From Romanomermis culicivorax (taxonomy: Eukaryota > Nematoda > Enoplea > Mermithida > Mermithidae): a stretch of 64,000 nt of DNA. Made by a program: the position numbers and the translations under genes. The stretch is taken from assembly GCA_963922205.1 (NCBI GenBank), contig CAWUHX010000159.1, positions 496,001 through 560,000 on the forward strand, given 5' to 3'. A model generated the notes under the pieces. It was not told the DNA's origin and searched no databases. It saw nothing but the letters and a program-made list of their open reading frames with translations. This document shows positions 22,400 through 34,003 of this stretch, in pieces (positions within the stretch are counted from its first letter, which is position 1; each line of letters starts with the position of its first letter).

Positions 22400-23965
22400 T
22401 CTAGCTTTACATACAGCTGCCATCTCTTGTAGACTTTGAAGAGTTATATTTCTTGAACTGTGATCACATTAGGTGTAGAAAGTGAGCCATATGCCCAGCC
22501 TTTTCTTATCCATAATTCTTACAGTGTGACCATAATCCAAAGAGTGAGTTATATTTCTAGCCCCTTTTCTGCATTTAGAAGTCAGTATGAGCAAAGAAGG
22601 CTGTGTTTATGTTGTCCCTGGTAAAAAATGAAAACTTTTTGGGAAGAATTTGTTTACCAGATGCTTAGGAGCAAACAAAAAGTAAATGTCATCGAATCAG
22701 TGACTCCACAACCAAAATTCAAGATGAAAACATATTTGGAATCCTTGTTTCGAGCTGAGTGAGACAAAAACAAAAAGGAAACAGTTACACTGACTTGCTT
22801 AAACATGACACATATTTGTAGCTCAGCCATTGGTCACTGTGTGTTAGTGTCTGCATTCACGCATTCTGGTGGAACACTCACTGGAGAATAACTTCCATAT
22901 CCACTCCTTCAACACAAGGTAAGTTTTTGCCTCAAAATTAAATTTTTTCCCATCACATCTCTACTGAAAATTTTTGTTTTGTATTGCCAGACAGAAAGTT
23001 TGTGTATGTACATTTTTTAATGCTATTTGTTGGTTTTCAGCTTCATAGTTTCCTGTGTTTTCCAGATGTGTGTTTTTTGGGATAATTTTGTAAAAAGTCA
23101 ATTTGAGAAAGATCAGGGAATGTTGGACTGTCATCAGCTTGGACAAAAGAATCTGCTACATGGAACCCTATTTTGGAGAAAAAAGTGAGCTGCAGATTTA
23201 GAGATTTATGGTATCATTTTTCTCATGACTGCCCTCAGGTTTCTAGATTACAGTATGCCTGTAACTTGCATAAACCCTGAAAATATTCTTTCATACTAGA
23301 ATTCAATGTGCCACTCTAGTTCATGAACACTCAAAAAATATTGTTGTTCTCTTTTAATGGAAATATATGTGTCTAGGCTATCTTGACAAAAGTTTTTTCT
23401 GCCCACTCCATCTGGTTTTATAGACCAGGAATTGAGTTTTTCATGCATTATAAATTAGTTGTCTGTTCCATTGCTTATGTTGTCGGTATTTCTCTCTTTA
23501 TAAAACTGGATAAAATTTTCTGTGGTTAATTTATTCATAACTGTAGACTGTTGAATTTGAAATTGTGTTGAAAAGAAAAGCCTTTGTGTGGTTAACTTCA
23601 GTCAGGCTTTTTATCTGGTTTGACATTCTGTTTTGTAAAGAGAAATTTCCTGGATTTGTGGGTAAAGATTACTTTACTGCATTGTATTTGTGTGGGGTAT
23701 AGAAATGTGTTGTGTGCCTGCCTGGAAAAAAGTTTTGATCAATTTTTTTTTTTGATTTTGATTAATTTTTTGTCCACCAATCCTCTGTGGGGCAGAAATT
23801 GGTTTACTTAATGCCCAGGAAGAAATCGAGAATGAAAACATCTGCTCTGCCTGGGGATTTCTTTGCTTTCTGTATGTAGGCAAAGATTTGTTAATGCATT
23901 GCCTTAGCCTGGTCTGTAAAAATATGTGGCATGCCTGCATTGAAGAAAATTTGTTTTGATCAATT
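22400..23965. other. Gene-free AT-rich stretch
   Basis: No supported exon. A weakly coding-like frame at 22300-22391 (ILKKSLGSALKTASDALQVC) ends in TGA and has no visible partner. Confidence 0.4.
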
Positions 23966-23972
23966 TTTTCAA

Positions 23973-24780
23973 CTTACATGTTGTATGAGTTACAGTATGC
24001 CTGTCCTACTTTTTCCATCAAAAAGTTGAACTTTACTCTTCTATTGTCCAGTAGATGATGTACCTACTACATTTTTTTGGGATGATACTTATTTATGTGG
24101 TAATAAAAACAAAAAGTACTTAAGTAAAGGAAGAAAACAGTTTTGGTAAAAAATGTCAAAAGAAAAAGTTGTACTATGGTCACTTTTATTAATCATTATT
24201 TTGGAGACGATACACAAAAATTTTAAAATTATAATGTTGTTGTTTCTAGGAACTAGAATTCTTCTTCATTTATGAATGATTTTGCTTCTGTGATTTGGTA
24301 CTTTGAAATCGTCTCCAATGCACAATAGTTTACTGGTAGCCTATTCAATCAACTCAATCAACTTTAGTGTATATACCACTTGGTAATAAGGTAATTTTCT
24401 TTATTTCCCTGTTGATCTCACTTGTTTCTCTTCTAGCTATTCCCAGTATTATTTAGCATGGAGTTGAGCTGTTCATCATTGACTCGAGTTGACAAGGTCA
24501 TCTTTCAGATCTTCTCAGAAGTATTGAGTAGTGGGATATTTGAGAAGGCAATGATAAAGATCATCTGTTTCTTTATTGCAGGAATAACACTCACAACTTC
24601 TCTGAATTTTATATCTCATCAGTAATTTTGTTGAATTCGGATATTGTGCATAATTTTGAATTTAAATTGTTTATATTTATTCCATAGTGGTAGCATTTGT
24701 AGATTTGTTCATCCATTTTCAAATTCTTATTTATTGTAGTCTAATTTTTCTCACCATTTTAGTTCACCTATTGGTTTTTT
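23973..24780. repeat. Direct duplication R2, copy 1
   Basis: Starts ATGTTGTATGAGTTACAG and matches 25944-26680 in the same orientation, almost base for base, including TGGAGTTGAGCTGTTCATCA near 24460 and the GTAGTCTAATTTTTCTC tail. Copy 1 has about 100 bp extra near 24620-24735. Non-coding. Confidence 0.85.
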
Positions 24781-25275
24781 TTATTTTTGCATATCAGATT
24801 ATCTTTCATATTCATGAGTCTGTTTATATTTATGTGCAGTCAGTCAAAATTATAGTTTTACTTTCCATCTCCTGCTTTTAAGAGACCTATCCATTCCCTT
24901 GGTATAGAGCTTTGAACTCTGATGTAGTCCAACCCACTGCAACTAACTCCTCATGTGACTGTATCCATTACATTGGTAGGAGCAGGGTATCATGTGTTGG
25001 TTATCTCAACTTGTCTGAGTGAAGTTTCTGTTTTTATCAGAGTAACATGATAAGAAAAATTACAAAATTAATTTTACATACATCCTATGATAATGAATTT
25101 TACAATAATACATTTAGCAACAGACACTGAATGCTTTAAAAATACTGCATGTTAGCTTTAATTTTCCATCAATTCTTCTAACTTTAAGCTAACCCAAAAA
25201 CTCTTGATCATTGCAGAAATGTGTAATCAATATTTATTGTTGTTAAATATGTAGTCAATATTTATTGTTGTTAAA

Positions 25276-25645
25276 ACTCCTCAAAGTGGAAGGTTGCAAG
25301 TTCCAGAAATGAGAAATTTTGAAGCCCCTAGAATCTGATCTGGACATCGATAGTCAGCTGAGAGGTGTCAACAAAGCCATGCAGAAAGCGAGACTATATA
25401 AAAAGTGTCAATGATGCCCACTTCTGGACACCTATCAAAATGAGGAGATCGAGAAATTAGAAATGGTTCATGAACAATTAACTTCAAAACAATATCATAA
25501 TAATATGTTGAATGTCACTGAGTATTGTTGCTCAGAAGAAAAAGGGGTTCTGGGGATTGACCACGTCGTTTTTGGTTTGAAACTAAGGGTTGATCATAGG
25601 TAAAGGTTGTTCAACTATCTGTTGAATTCAGGCTTATGAAGCAAT
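25276..25645 (+). pseudogene. GEGCKILK family gene remnant, copy 2
   Basis: Plus-strand frame: VEGCKFQK, stop, EILKPLESDLDIDSQLRG, VNKAMQKARLYKKCQ, stop, CPLLDTYQNEEIEKLE, QYHNNMLNVTEYCCSEEKGV, then a stop near 25611. It aligns with the minus-strand copy at 10925-11370, including the cysteine pairs and ID...F.L.LR near the end. Three stops show decay. The protein family is unknown to me. Copy 1 has one stop in the homologous part, so neither is obviously functional. Confidence 0.5.
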
Positions 25646-25943
25646 GTTAAAGCTTTCATCTTATCCATTTTACATACATCCAAAAGCCACACCCTCGCAT
25701 CACAATATTGCAAAGCAATTCTTCACTTCCTACACTTCATTCAATCACAAATTCTAGTCAAAAAATCAGGGGGCAGGCCCTTCATACTATCTGCATTATA
25801 TTGGATGATCAGCTGTCATATTGGAACAGTCGACAGCAATTGATGGGTGCACAAATGGATGCATAGGGCACAATACAACTACAATGCTGCAATAAAATTA
25901 CACATTACAAAACACTGCATGTGGTCATGACCCATAATGGATT

Positions 25944-26680
25944 CATGTTGTATGAGTTACAGTATGCCTGTCCTACTTTTTCCATCAAATAGTTGAATTT
26001 TGACCTTCTATTGTCGAGTAGATGATGTACCTATCACATTTTTTGGGATAATGCTCATTTATGTGGTAATAAAAACAAAACAGGAATAACAAAAAAAATT
26101 ATGTAAAGGAAGAAAATAGTTTTGGTAAAAAATGTCAAAAGAAAAAGTTGTACTATGGTCACTTTTATTAATTATTATTTTAGAGAAGATACACAAATAT
26201 TTTAAAATTATAATGTTGTATTTTCCAGGAACTAGAATTCTTCTGTACTTATGAATGATTTTGCTTCTGTGATTTGGTACTTTAAAATTGTCTTGAATGC
26301 ACAATAGTTTACTGGTAGCCTATTTAATCAACTTTAGTGTATACACCATTTGGTGATAAGATAATTTTCATTACTTCCCAGTTGATCTCACTTGTTTCTG
26401 TTCTAGCTATTCCCAGTATTATTTTGCATGGAGTTGAGCTGTTCATCATTGACTCGAGTTGACAAGGTCATCTTTCAGATCTTCCCAGAAGCATTGAGTA
26501 GTGGGATATTTGAGAAGGCAATGATAAAGATCATCTATTTCTTTATTGCAGCAATAACACTCACAACTTCTCTGAATTTGGTATTTCATCAGTAATTTTT
26601 TTGAAATTAGAATATTGTGCATACATTCAGATTTATTGTAGTCTAATTTTTCTCGCTATTTTAGTTCACCTTTTGGGTTT
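25944..26680. repeat. Direct duplication R2, copy 2
   Basis: See copy 1 at 23973-24780. The 1.2 kb between the copies holds the GEGCKILK family remnant. Confidence 0.85.
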
Positions 26681-26689
26681 TTTTTCAAT

Positions 26690-27180
26690 TCACTCATATG
26701 GCCATTGGCTGAGAAAAATTATCCAACTTTTGTTAATATTGTGAAAAACCTTGTCAGGTTTATGAAGAAGCCTGTAAAATAGAGGATGTAAAATGTGATA
26801 AACAACACTGACTATTTCATCTTCAGTAGCTGCTGATAGCTGCTGAAGGTAGAATGGTTGGTGACCATTTATTCTTTTCTCATTTTTCCACTCATTGACT
26901 ATTTATTCTTATGGTATACTTCAGCTGGGACAGTATTGAAGAGTGAACAAAAGTGGATGTCAAATGCAAATTTTAATGCTAATTTTAATCATATAAGGAA
27001 TAAAACTGTGCTTGCTAAATAATATTCTTTTTCAATTGAACATTTTTCATCAATGATCAGTTCCAAAGGGGACCCATTTTATTGTACTATGCCTTATCCA
27101 TAGAGCATTTTCGCATATGTATGTAGCATCTATATATTTTTGAATCATATCAATTCAGTTTATTAAGCTCAGAGGACAAG
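26690..27180 (+). repeat. Family A fragment, direct orientation
   Basis: Matches 4235-4620 and 54285-54745 (CACTCATATGGCCATTGGCT start; ATTGAACATTTTTCATCAATG near the end). It lies next to an inverted Family A block, so the local arrangement is rearranged. Confidence 0.8.
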
Positions 27181-27506
27181 TGCAAGACTACACATTGAAG
27201 TGTGCAATTCCTCACTTGTTTGAGTCTCGCTCATACACAGTAGTTCCACTACCCTCATAGAGTCAGTGAGGGTGCTGGCAGCCATCCATCTGATAGTTAC
27301 CATCCCTAATACTTGGAAGTAGCAAACCCAGAGTAAAAAGTACAATACAAAGTGGAAAAAGACTGGATAGCCTTGAACACTGCTTCACCGTATCCAGGGT
27401 GAACAGTGATGGTTTGTGTTCCATCATTTTCCAACAATAACAGAAAAATAAAAACTACGAAGGAGCACCTACCTGCTCCTTCTATCACACCTATGTTGAG
27501 ATGTCT

Positions 27507-27695
27507 TCAGTCCATCCATGGCCCGTACTTTGTCAATACTCCACATCCCGCCTGATCTCCATCCCCAGCTGTTGACAACACCATGGAGATGCTCGGATCA
27601 TTTTTTGCTGCACTTATGCATGGCTCTTGAGTGAACCCTTCCAACATGGCCTTGATCTTGACACATATCAAGGCCTGAAGTGGGTCATCCACCAC
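27507..27695 (-). pseudogene. DDALQALI segment, copy 2
   Basis: Minus-strand frame with VDDPLQALICVKIKAMLEG and AGDGDQ, the counterpart of 5038-5508. Upstream the frame differs from copy 1 and a short unrelated stretch (about 27700-27750) interrupts the homology. Function unknown. Confidence 0.4.
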
Positions 27696-28106
27696 CTGCT
27701 CGCAGGTGAGCCGGGGTGTTGGAGCTTCGTCAATGGCTGGCTCCTTTCAGCCCTTTGCAATTCCCGCCTAGAACATATACTTATTCACAACCCCATTCTA
27801 ACACTGACATAATGCTTCTGCTTTCACTTGCACTATTTCTTGTTCTGTTTCACCTAAGCCATTGGACCGATTGATGGTTCCTATGGAAAAGATTTCCGTG
27901 AACTGCCTGTGGGACATTGTCCCCCTCATTCCACCTGCCAGCCTCTTGGCCCTATAGTCATTTTTTGACCTAGAGGAAGAAGTGTTGAAATAGAAAAAAA
28001 ATCACTAGAAACGATGAAAAATCTCTGAAATGAGGTAAACTTTAGTGGAATAAATAATTTTGAGAAATTTGCTCTAAAAACAGCCATATTAAATTTTGTT
28101 TCAGCA

Positions 28107-28337
28107 ATGATGTTATATGTAAATGGTGCTCCTCCCCAAGTCATTCACAAGAGCCAATTGAAAAAATTCCATAAATTTAAACCTAATGACCAAATTGAAT
28201 ACAAATTGATTAAATTACCAGATACCAAATGTTGCTTATCAATGACAGCAATGCCTACAGATGTACAAATATGTTTTATCAAAGGACTTTTATCAAACTC
28301 TGCAGGAAAAATATGCAAAGCAAAAGGGCTGTATTGA
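28107..28337 (+). CDS. Family A hypothetical protein, most complete copy
   Basis: ATG ATG at 28107 opens a 76-codon frame: MMLYVNGAPPQVIHKSQLKK, then HKFKPND, IEYKLIKLPDTKC, VQICFIKG and KGLY-stop. Copy 3 (minus, from 53719) has the same start but a TGA after KPND. Copy 1 has lost the start. An acceptor-like TTGTTTCAG directly precedes the ATG pair, so the ATG may be internal to an exon. Charged, no signal peptide, no membrane segment. Two residues upstream of the stop all copies share CRAKGLY or CKAKGLY. No family recognised. Confidence 0.45.
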   Translation: MMLYVNGAPPQVIHKSQLKKFHKFKPNDQIEYKLIKLPDTKCCLSMTAMPTDVQICFIKGLLSNSAGKICKAKGLY

Positions 28338-28391
28338 TAATACCAGCTTCCCTTTCATCAACCCAAATTTCAACAACTAGATGACTGATGA

Positions 28392-28967
28392 TTGGTGCAC
28401 ACCTATAATTATAAAAACAAAACCAATTTTGATTTAGTCAGTGTTTGTCCAGTTTGCAAGACATCTGTAACATTCGCTATCAAAAAAGTGTGGCACAAGT
28501 TTGAAGAGAAGGTCAAATCAAAAAACAAATTACTTATGACTACTTATTACGGTATCCGTTGTACAGGTTACAACATTACGGACGTTGCTATGTATGAAAA
28601 CAACCCACTACACTATCTTACCAATCAAGATCATCTTGGTATTAGTGAAACATGTGGTAACATTGTTCGATATATTACCCGCAATCATGTTCCTACGAAA
28701 TTTGCTATTATCGTTGATTATTTTCAAGATCAGCAAAGCTATACCAACGTTACGCATATTAATCATAATGCGTCGGATTATTACGTTTATTACAATAAAT
28801 ACTACGATATCCCACACTATTTTATGCTCTTCATCGAGCACGATGATATTCAGAAAACGTTAATCGACCTTATCACCAGCGGCACCCGGGACATCACCAT
28901 TTACAGTGATACCCACACATACCTCAAGCCTTCTTGTCGGTTGAAATTCTACACAACCCTTACGTAG
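28392..28967 (+). CDS. Chimeric ORF: zinc-ribbon-like Family A start fused to the inserted ORF
   Basis: The first 46 codons come from Family A (CPVCKTSVTFAIKKVWHKFE: C-x-x-C then a basic helix). The rest, from about 28532, comes from the inserted retrocopy and is in frame by chance through a 10-bp deletion in the Family A part relative to copy 3. The fused product would be 191 residues. It starts at an ATG or GTG near 28392 within old repeat sequence, so expression is doubtful. It is worth noting as an accidental gene fusion rather than a conserved gene. Confidence 0.5.
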   Translation: MVHTYNYKNKTNFDLVSVCPVCKTSVTFAIKKVWHKFEEKVKSKNKLLMTTYYGIRCTGYNITDVAMYENNPLHYLTNQDHLGISETCGNIVRYITRNHVPTKFAIIVDYFQDQQSYTNVTHINHNASDYYVYYNKYYDIPHYFMLFIEHDDIQKTLIDLITSGTRDITIYSDTHTYLKPSCRLKFYTTLT

Positions 28968-29259
28968 TTATATCAACTATAATCGACAAACCACTGTTGA
29001 TAACAATTTTGTTAAGGCTGATGTCGCCAAACTTTTCGGTGAAAAATTGTGTTTAGAAATGCAACGTCGTGCTTTATCTGATGAATTGCAAATTATGACT
29101 TGCGAAGCACAAATCCGTTACTACGAAACTCAAACTCAAACGCGTATTAACGCTGATGAACCTAGTGCTAGAAATGCTGAACAACGTTTGAACCAACAAT
29201 TTCACCAATCGCGACATACTTATAATCAACTTGGTTAAAAAAAAAAAAAAAAACAAATT
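28520..29259 (+). mobile_element. Polyadenylated retrocopy with 12-bp target-site duplication
   Basis: Comparison with the empty site in Family A copy 3 (reverse complement near 53300-53320) shows a clean insertion of 716 bp (28532-29247). The flanking repeat AAAAAACAAATT is at 28520-28531 and 29248-29259. The insert ends in an A-tract of 9-11 A beyond the duplication. These are the marks of target-primed reverse transcription by a LINE-type machinery. The nick site TTTTTT/G on the other strand suits an L1-like endonuclease. The insert consists almost only of coding sequence (see next entry). Confidence 0.9.
28536..29238 (+). pseudogene. Inserted ORF of unknown origin, one-base frameshift, no UTRs
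   Basis: The ATG is at 28536, only 4 nt after the insertion point, and the TAA at 29236-29238 merges with the poly(A). The span of 703 nt is one base off a multiple of three. The frame changes near 28960-28970, leaving about 144 and about 90 codons. The first part is rich in Tyr and Asn (MTTYYGIRCTGYNITDVAMY start). The second part is helix-like and Gln/Arg/Glu-rich (RYYETQTQTRINADEPSARN), possibly a coiled coil. Codon choice (CGT, GGT, ACG, many C-ending codons) differs from neighbours. No family recognised. The source could be a cellular, parasite or viral mRNA with tiny UTRs. Confidence 0.6.
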
Positions 29260-29420
29260 GCACATGCCCATAGTGGCAAAATGTCATTTTGATAGTACCA
29301 TAAGTGAGTTGATCTATGTTCATACAAGCTTTTTATTTTGGCTGGATATCACTGGACAATTTAATAAAAATAGAAAAAGACAGTCCTATAATTCTAATTT
29401 TGATACTGTGATTTATTAAA
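29260..29420 (-). repeat. Continuation of Family A copy 2
   Basis: Matches the reverse complement of 53160-53310 directly after the 3' target duplication, confirming that the retrocopy is an insertion. Confidence 0.85.
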
Positions 29421-29424
29421 AGCA

Positions 29425-29800
29425 GAAATAAGTCAAATCCACGTCCCTGAATCTGTTGGTGAAATGAGTTCCCTCCTAAGTTTGACTAATTTTTCAGGAA
29501 TAAAAAATCAGTGATTTCCAGCTCAAAACCTGTGTATAATGCCAATGGGCAGAAAAGGAATTGCTGATGATGATCAAGAGATGATCTCATGATCAAGAGT
29601 CGAAAAATGTAAAATCCACATCACTGAATTCAAAAGCTACAGCCTTCTTTGAGGCCAAAGTTTCGCAGACTGTTTTATTTCACAGACTTTTAAAATTTAA
29701 AAATTTTTTTCTATTCTGCAGACTTTTAAAAATTTGAAAGTCCTTGGGTGACAAATCGATTGCATTTATTCGATGATTTTTTTAATTTGGCACCTTTACT
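29425..29800. repeat. Family A-related tail
   Basis: Reverse complement of about 3060-3300 (and 52870-53110), in pieces, with a local duplication of GATGATCAAGAGATGATC. Borders unclear after 29690. Confidence 0.6.
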
Positions 29801-29986
29801 AAATTAAACTCTTTCTCGCGAAAGATGCATGGGTGGACATTGGCCAGCCTCGACTTGTAAATCATTTGTGGTCCAGCAGCATTTGAGAATATGAGCTGAA
29901 TTATTGAGTAGTTCAACACCAATGCATAATCGGCTTGGCAAAAGCCACATTTCTTTTGTGATCATACATAACAAATTTATGGCTAT

Positions 29987-31190
29987 AGGAATTAGTTTGA
30001 ATGCTAGGTATGCCACTTGCCCTAAATTAACCAAGCAACCAAAGGCAAACATTGAACAAGTAGTCATTAAGGTGAAATTGTAATGAAATTGAAAAACGGT
30101 GGTGTGAATCGATTTTTTTAGTGATAGTGAGGATGATCCAATCAAGGATCCCTCTTTTCCAAATAGCAGTGATGAATTAAACAAATCTAAATTGATCACA
30201 AGAAACAAAAAAATGAAGTCTCCCTGAAAATTGATGTAATCTAAAAACATTAGATGGATGTCCGAATCCTGTGGTTATATGTGCTGTGATCATTGTTGTA
30301 TCTATTGCAAACAAATGATAGATCATCCTGATGAAAATTACAAAAGGTCCCTGGCATCAGAGGATAGGCAAGTGTGTGATGATGCATTGAAGTTGAAAAA
30401 GGGCCATTCCATGGATGAATTTAATGACTTAACAATAACAATGAGCAGGGAATTCACAAAAATCAACGAATCAAGGGAAAAGAAGCTGACTATGTGTCAA
30501 AGTTCAGACAGAAAATTATCGAGGCCAACAATATTTTTGAAAAATGTGACTGGTTCCCTTTACTCACAAGATTTGAAAACTATATAATTAACCATCCACC
30601 AAGCCTCAAATTCAGTGCTGATTATAGCAATATTGAGTCCAAGTGATAAGACAATCTTAGACAAATATTTGGAGCTCAAAAATATCCTTAAACAAAAAAA
30701 TGATAGGATTCACTGCAAAAAAATATTTTTGTCGATTTTAAAATAGGCAAGTTGGATGCTCATGTTTCCGAGTGGTCAGATCAATTCATGCCTAATTGAA
30801 AATGTCTTATCCCAGTGTTTTCGGACTTCAGAGATATTTTCTCCAGTCAACTTCCCGATTGTGCATCGAGCCCTAGCAACTTCATCCATTAGCCTGCTAT
30901 GGAACAACCATGAAGATATGAAAAAGGAAAAGTTTTACCGTGGATATGCTGGTCTTCATCATATCGCCTAGACAACTGTCCTGACTTATGATGCATAAGG
31001 AGAATATAAGCTTTGTTTAGATTATACAGAACTGTTATATTCTATTGAAGGGAACGTCTTCCACATTGACAGGATGAGATATTGAGAACATCAAATATAT
31101 TGAGAGAATCTGTAGAGGGACAACAGGCTGATATTGATGGTATATATGAACAATTTGACAGCAAAGAAGTGATGAAGAAAAACGACTAAT
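29987..31190 (+). pseudogene. Degenerate multi-exon gene, Cys-rich N-terminal part
   Basis: Exon-like pieces in order: GISLNARYATCPKLTKQPKA (29987-30078); DSEDDPIK and a Ser/Asp/Asn-rich part (from about 30117, after TTTTTTTAG); CGYMCCDHCCIYCKQMIDHP (30258 on), with several cysteines that could bind metal. A frameshift near 30480 follows, then ADYVSKFRQKIIEANNIFEK, CDWFPLLTRFENYIINHPPS; VDFKIGKLDAHVSEWSDQF (about 30730). Last comes DEILRTSNILRESVEGQQAD ending in TAA at about 31190 after ATTGACAG. The first two pieces have paralogues at 6945-7140. Stops between pieces mean the gene is broken or the exon borders are not all right. Function unknown. Confidence 0.5.
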
Positions 31191-31199
31191 TCTAAAAGG

Positions 31200-33740
31200 C
31201 TTGAAAGAATGATTGGCTAATATAGAAATGATGTTCACTATGCATGAAATTGATAAGATGTTTTTCTTTGTAGGATTCCCTGCTGCCGTTCTCCCCGGTC
31301 CCCCTTCTCCTTTCTATTTATAGATAATCATGAAGAGATTGGTGGGCGAAAAAAAAGCTTTGGGACAGAGAGAATGGGAGAAAAGTGCAGTGCATAAACA
31401 AAACAATAATTGTGAACTCCTATTGATTTTTCAGTCCTGAGAAGGTTTTCATGTCTCTGATCATCAAATTTTTTTGATTGGTCATTCAAGCAACAGTCTT
31501 CAAAATGTTGAGTCATCAAAATCATTTACATAGAGCTTTTACCACAAAATTTTTCACCCGAAAATTGTTGTGGGTCAGGTCAGTATACTGTCAGATTTTC
31601 AGTCCCACATGGTATACTCTTTGTTAGAAAATCATGAGTATGTGAAACACTACTTGTTTTCCATTTTCATTATTCAGAAGCATTTCAAGAAAAACAAACT
31701 TATATAGGGTGAGCCAAAGAAAGGTGACCAGTGCAGACTTTTATAGCTTCCAAACAGATGAAGCTTTTTTAATTCAGTTTCTTGTCTCGATAGATAAAAC
31801 ATCTGGCATAAAAACTGCAGAGCTTCAGCTATATTTCTCAAATATTGACCCACTAGAATCAAAAGTACTAAACATCGGTCTTTTCCAAATGAATTTTTAA
31901 AAATTGACAAAATCAACATGTTTTACAACAAAAAACTACGAAATTTGCTTCACATTGAAAGAAGAAGTTTATGACTTTAAGTTAGGTGTAACTTACAAAT
32001 CTGGATGACTTTTGAAGTATTTTGTGTGTAAAAAGCTTCACAAAACGTTTCTCACAATAGGAAAACTTTCTACTTTAATTTCACAATTTTTACTTTCTGA
32101 AAAATGATGTTTACTGAATTCCTGTTGGTACACTAACCATGAATGCTAGAAGCATAAAACTTGAGCTTTACAGCAAAGATAAACAGGGCATTCTGATGCA
32201 GCAATCAAAAGTTATTAGAGTCACAGAATCCAGATCTTATTTGATCGATCTGCCATTTAGTATCCAACTCTGATGATTGCAGTTTCCTAGATTCAAACAT
32301 TCTTAGTGTTCAGGTAATTGGGATGTTTGTGAAATAGGGACATTCGGTGAATGGGGACACAATCATAAGGGACACATTTTTTTTAGTTTTAATTGGGAGT
32401 TATATAATAGAGCACTATTTTTAAGACTTTTCATGTCTGCTATGGAAGAATTTTTCCTATAGCTGGCCAGCAGATTTTCTTTCAGCCCTCCCAAGTTTTT
32501 CTGTTGCTGTGTGTTTGTATGTTATAAAAACTGAATCAATTGTGTGCCAGTGCATGCATAACAATGATGTCTGAAAATAGTTACAGTTAGGAAAGTTTCT
32601 GTAAATTTCATTGGACCCAAGGAAGAACAAGAAAATCCAAAAAGAAAATTCTGTTTTTCTCAGGAACACTGTCAGCACTATTGTAAAAGTAGCAGAAAAC
32701 CAAGCATAGCATCATTTAAATATAAAATTTTTGGCAAATTCCTCAGTAAAAGAATGCACTACTTTTAGTAATACAGCAAAACTTTTGGAGGCAGTGCTTA
32801 TTTCAGTGTTTTCTATTTTATAAGCATTCTGTAAAAACAGACTCAATGGAACTGCTAATTAAAGTTCAAGAATTCCAAGTTTCTGCATCAAAAACAGAAT
32901 GCAACATTGTGAAAGCAAGAAATGTGTAGGTAATAACGACCCATGCAAATTTCAGTGTAATAACGACCCATGCAAACTTGAGAGGAGGTGCTATGCATCA
33001 GGAAGTTTGAAAAAGAATCTAACCTGAACAAAGAAACAAAAGAAACCAGTTGATCAAACTCTTCTGCAATCCAAAAGACCTATGGACTATGAATCATAAT
33101 GGTGTAAAGTATTGTATTTAATATCTAGCATATGATTATTTCTTGTTACAGTAAAACTGGAGTTTCTTGATATCAGGCAAGATCATTCCAGACTGTTGTT
33201 CAGAATTGATTCAAGCCTTTATTCGAGGCAGTACCTACTTTGCATTCATAATTTACCAGAAAATATTTTTTATTTCAGCTACAAAGTATTCCAATCAGTT
33301 TTTTGACCTCACATTGACCAGACATTTTTAGGTTACTTGTTGATCAATAAACAAGATTTTTCTGTCTCACCCATAGTTCTCTAGAAACAATTTCTTTTTT
33401 TTGGTAAGTTATCCATGTTTCCATATGTTTCATCAATGCAACCTAATAGGAAGCCAGTACACACAACACCCATGACCCTGTTGGAGGACTACAGTGCTTT
33501 CTATTGGTTGTTTTTCTGGTATGTTATAAACAGTTGGGGAAGAGTTGGTGAAAAAAGTTGATTCATCATCATTGGAGGGCAAGGTACAATGGGTGAATCT
33601 CAGGAAAAGCATATGATACTTACACAGAAATGCTCACCAATCATTGGCCTATCCAATGGTGTAACAACAAATCAAATCCGTCCCTATAGTCAAAAGTTAC
33701 GTCTTCTTTTCTGAAATGTGCTCTTTTTGGTTATATCTTT
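31200..33740. other. Largely gene-free stretch
   Basis: A 24-bp direct repeat (GTAATAACGACCCATGCAAA twice at about 32930-32980) is the only structure noted. No supported exon. Confidence 0.45.
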
Positions 33741-33743
33741 TAG

Positions 33744-33908
33744 TGTGGAAAAATTCTCCAAGTTGATATAGCTCAAAGTCAAGAGTACTGTACCATGTTG
33801 AATATAAACCACACTAAAATTGATAGGGATTCTGATGCAGACGAGGACGAGCTTCTCAAAAATGCAGCAACAAATCATGTAGGACAAAAATTAGAAGATT
33901 CTGCCTGA
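33744..33908 (+). CDS. Candidate terminal exon, acidic C-terminus
   Basis: Directly after the acceptor ATATCTTTTAG, a frame of 54 codons and a TGA: CGKILQVDIAQSQEYCTML, INHTKIDRDSDADEDELLKN, ATNHVGQKLEDSA. Composition is clearly not AT-driven and the start in phase 0 coincides with the acceptor, which supports a true exon. Upstream exons were not found with confidence. The acidic cluster DSDADEDE is the only notable motif. Family unknown. Confidence 0.5.
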   Translation, partial: CGKILQVDIAQSQEYCTMLNINHTKIDRDSDADEDELLKNAATNHVGQKLEDSA

Positions 33909-34003
33909 AAAACGCAAAAAAATTCGGTTTTTACACAAAATCGTTCCTTTAGAAAACTGCATTTATTACGTTTGATGCAATATGCGAGACCAAAGTATAT
34001 GAG

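Larger units (their letters stand above)
27385..28531 (-). repeat. Family A copy 2, inverted, interrupted by the retrocopy
   Basis: Reverse complement of about 3340-5640, with the middle part (about 3800-4980) deleted. Resumes at 29260-29420 after the 716-bp insertion. Contains the most intact versions of the Family A coding segments. Confidence 0.85.
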
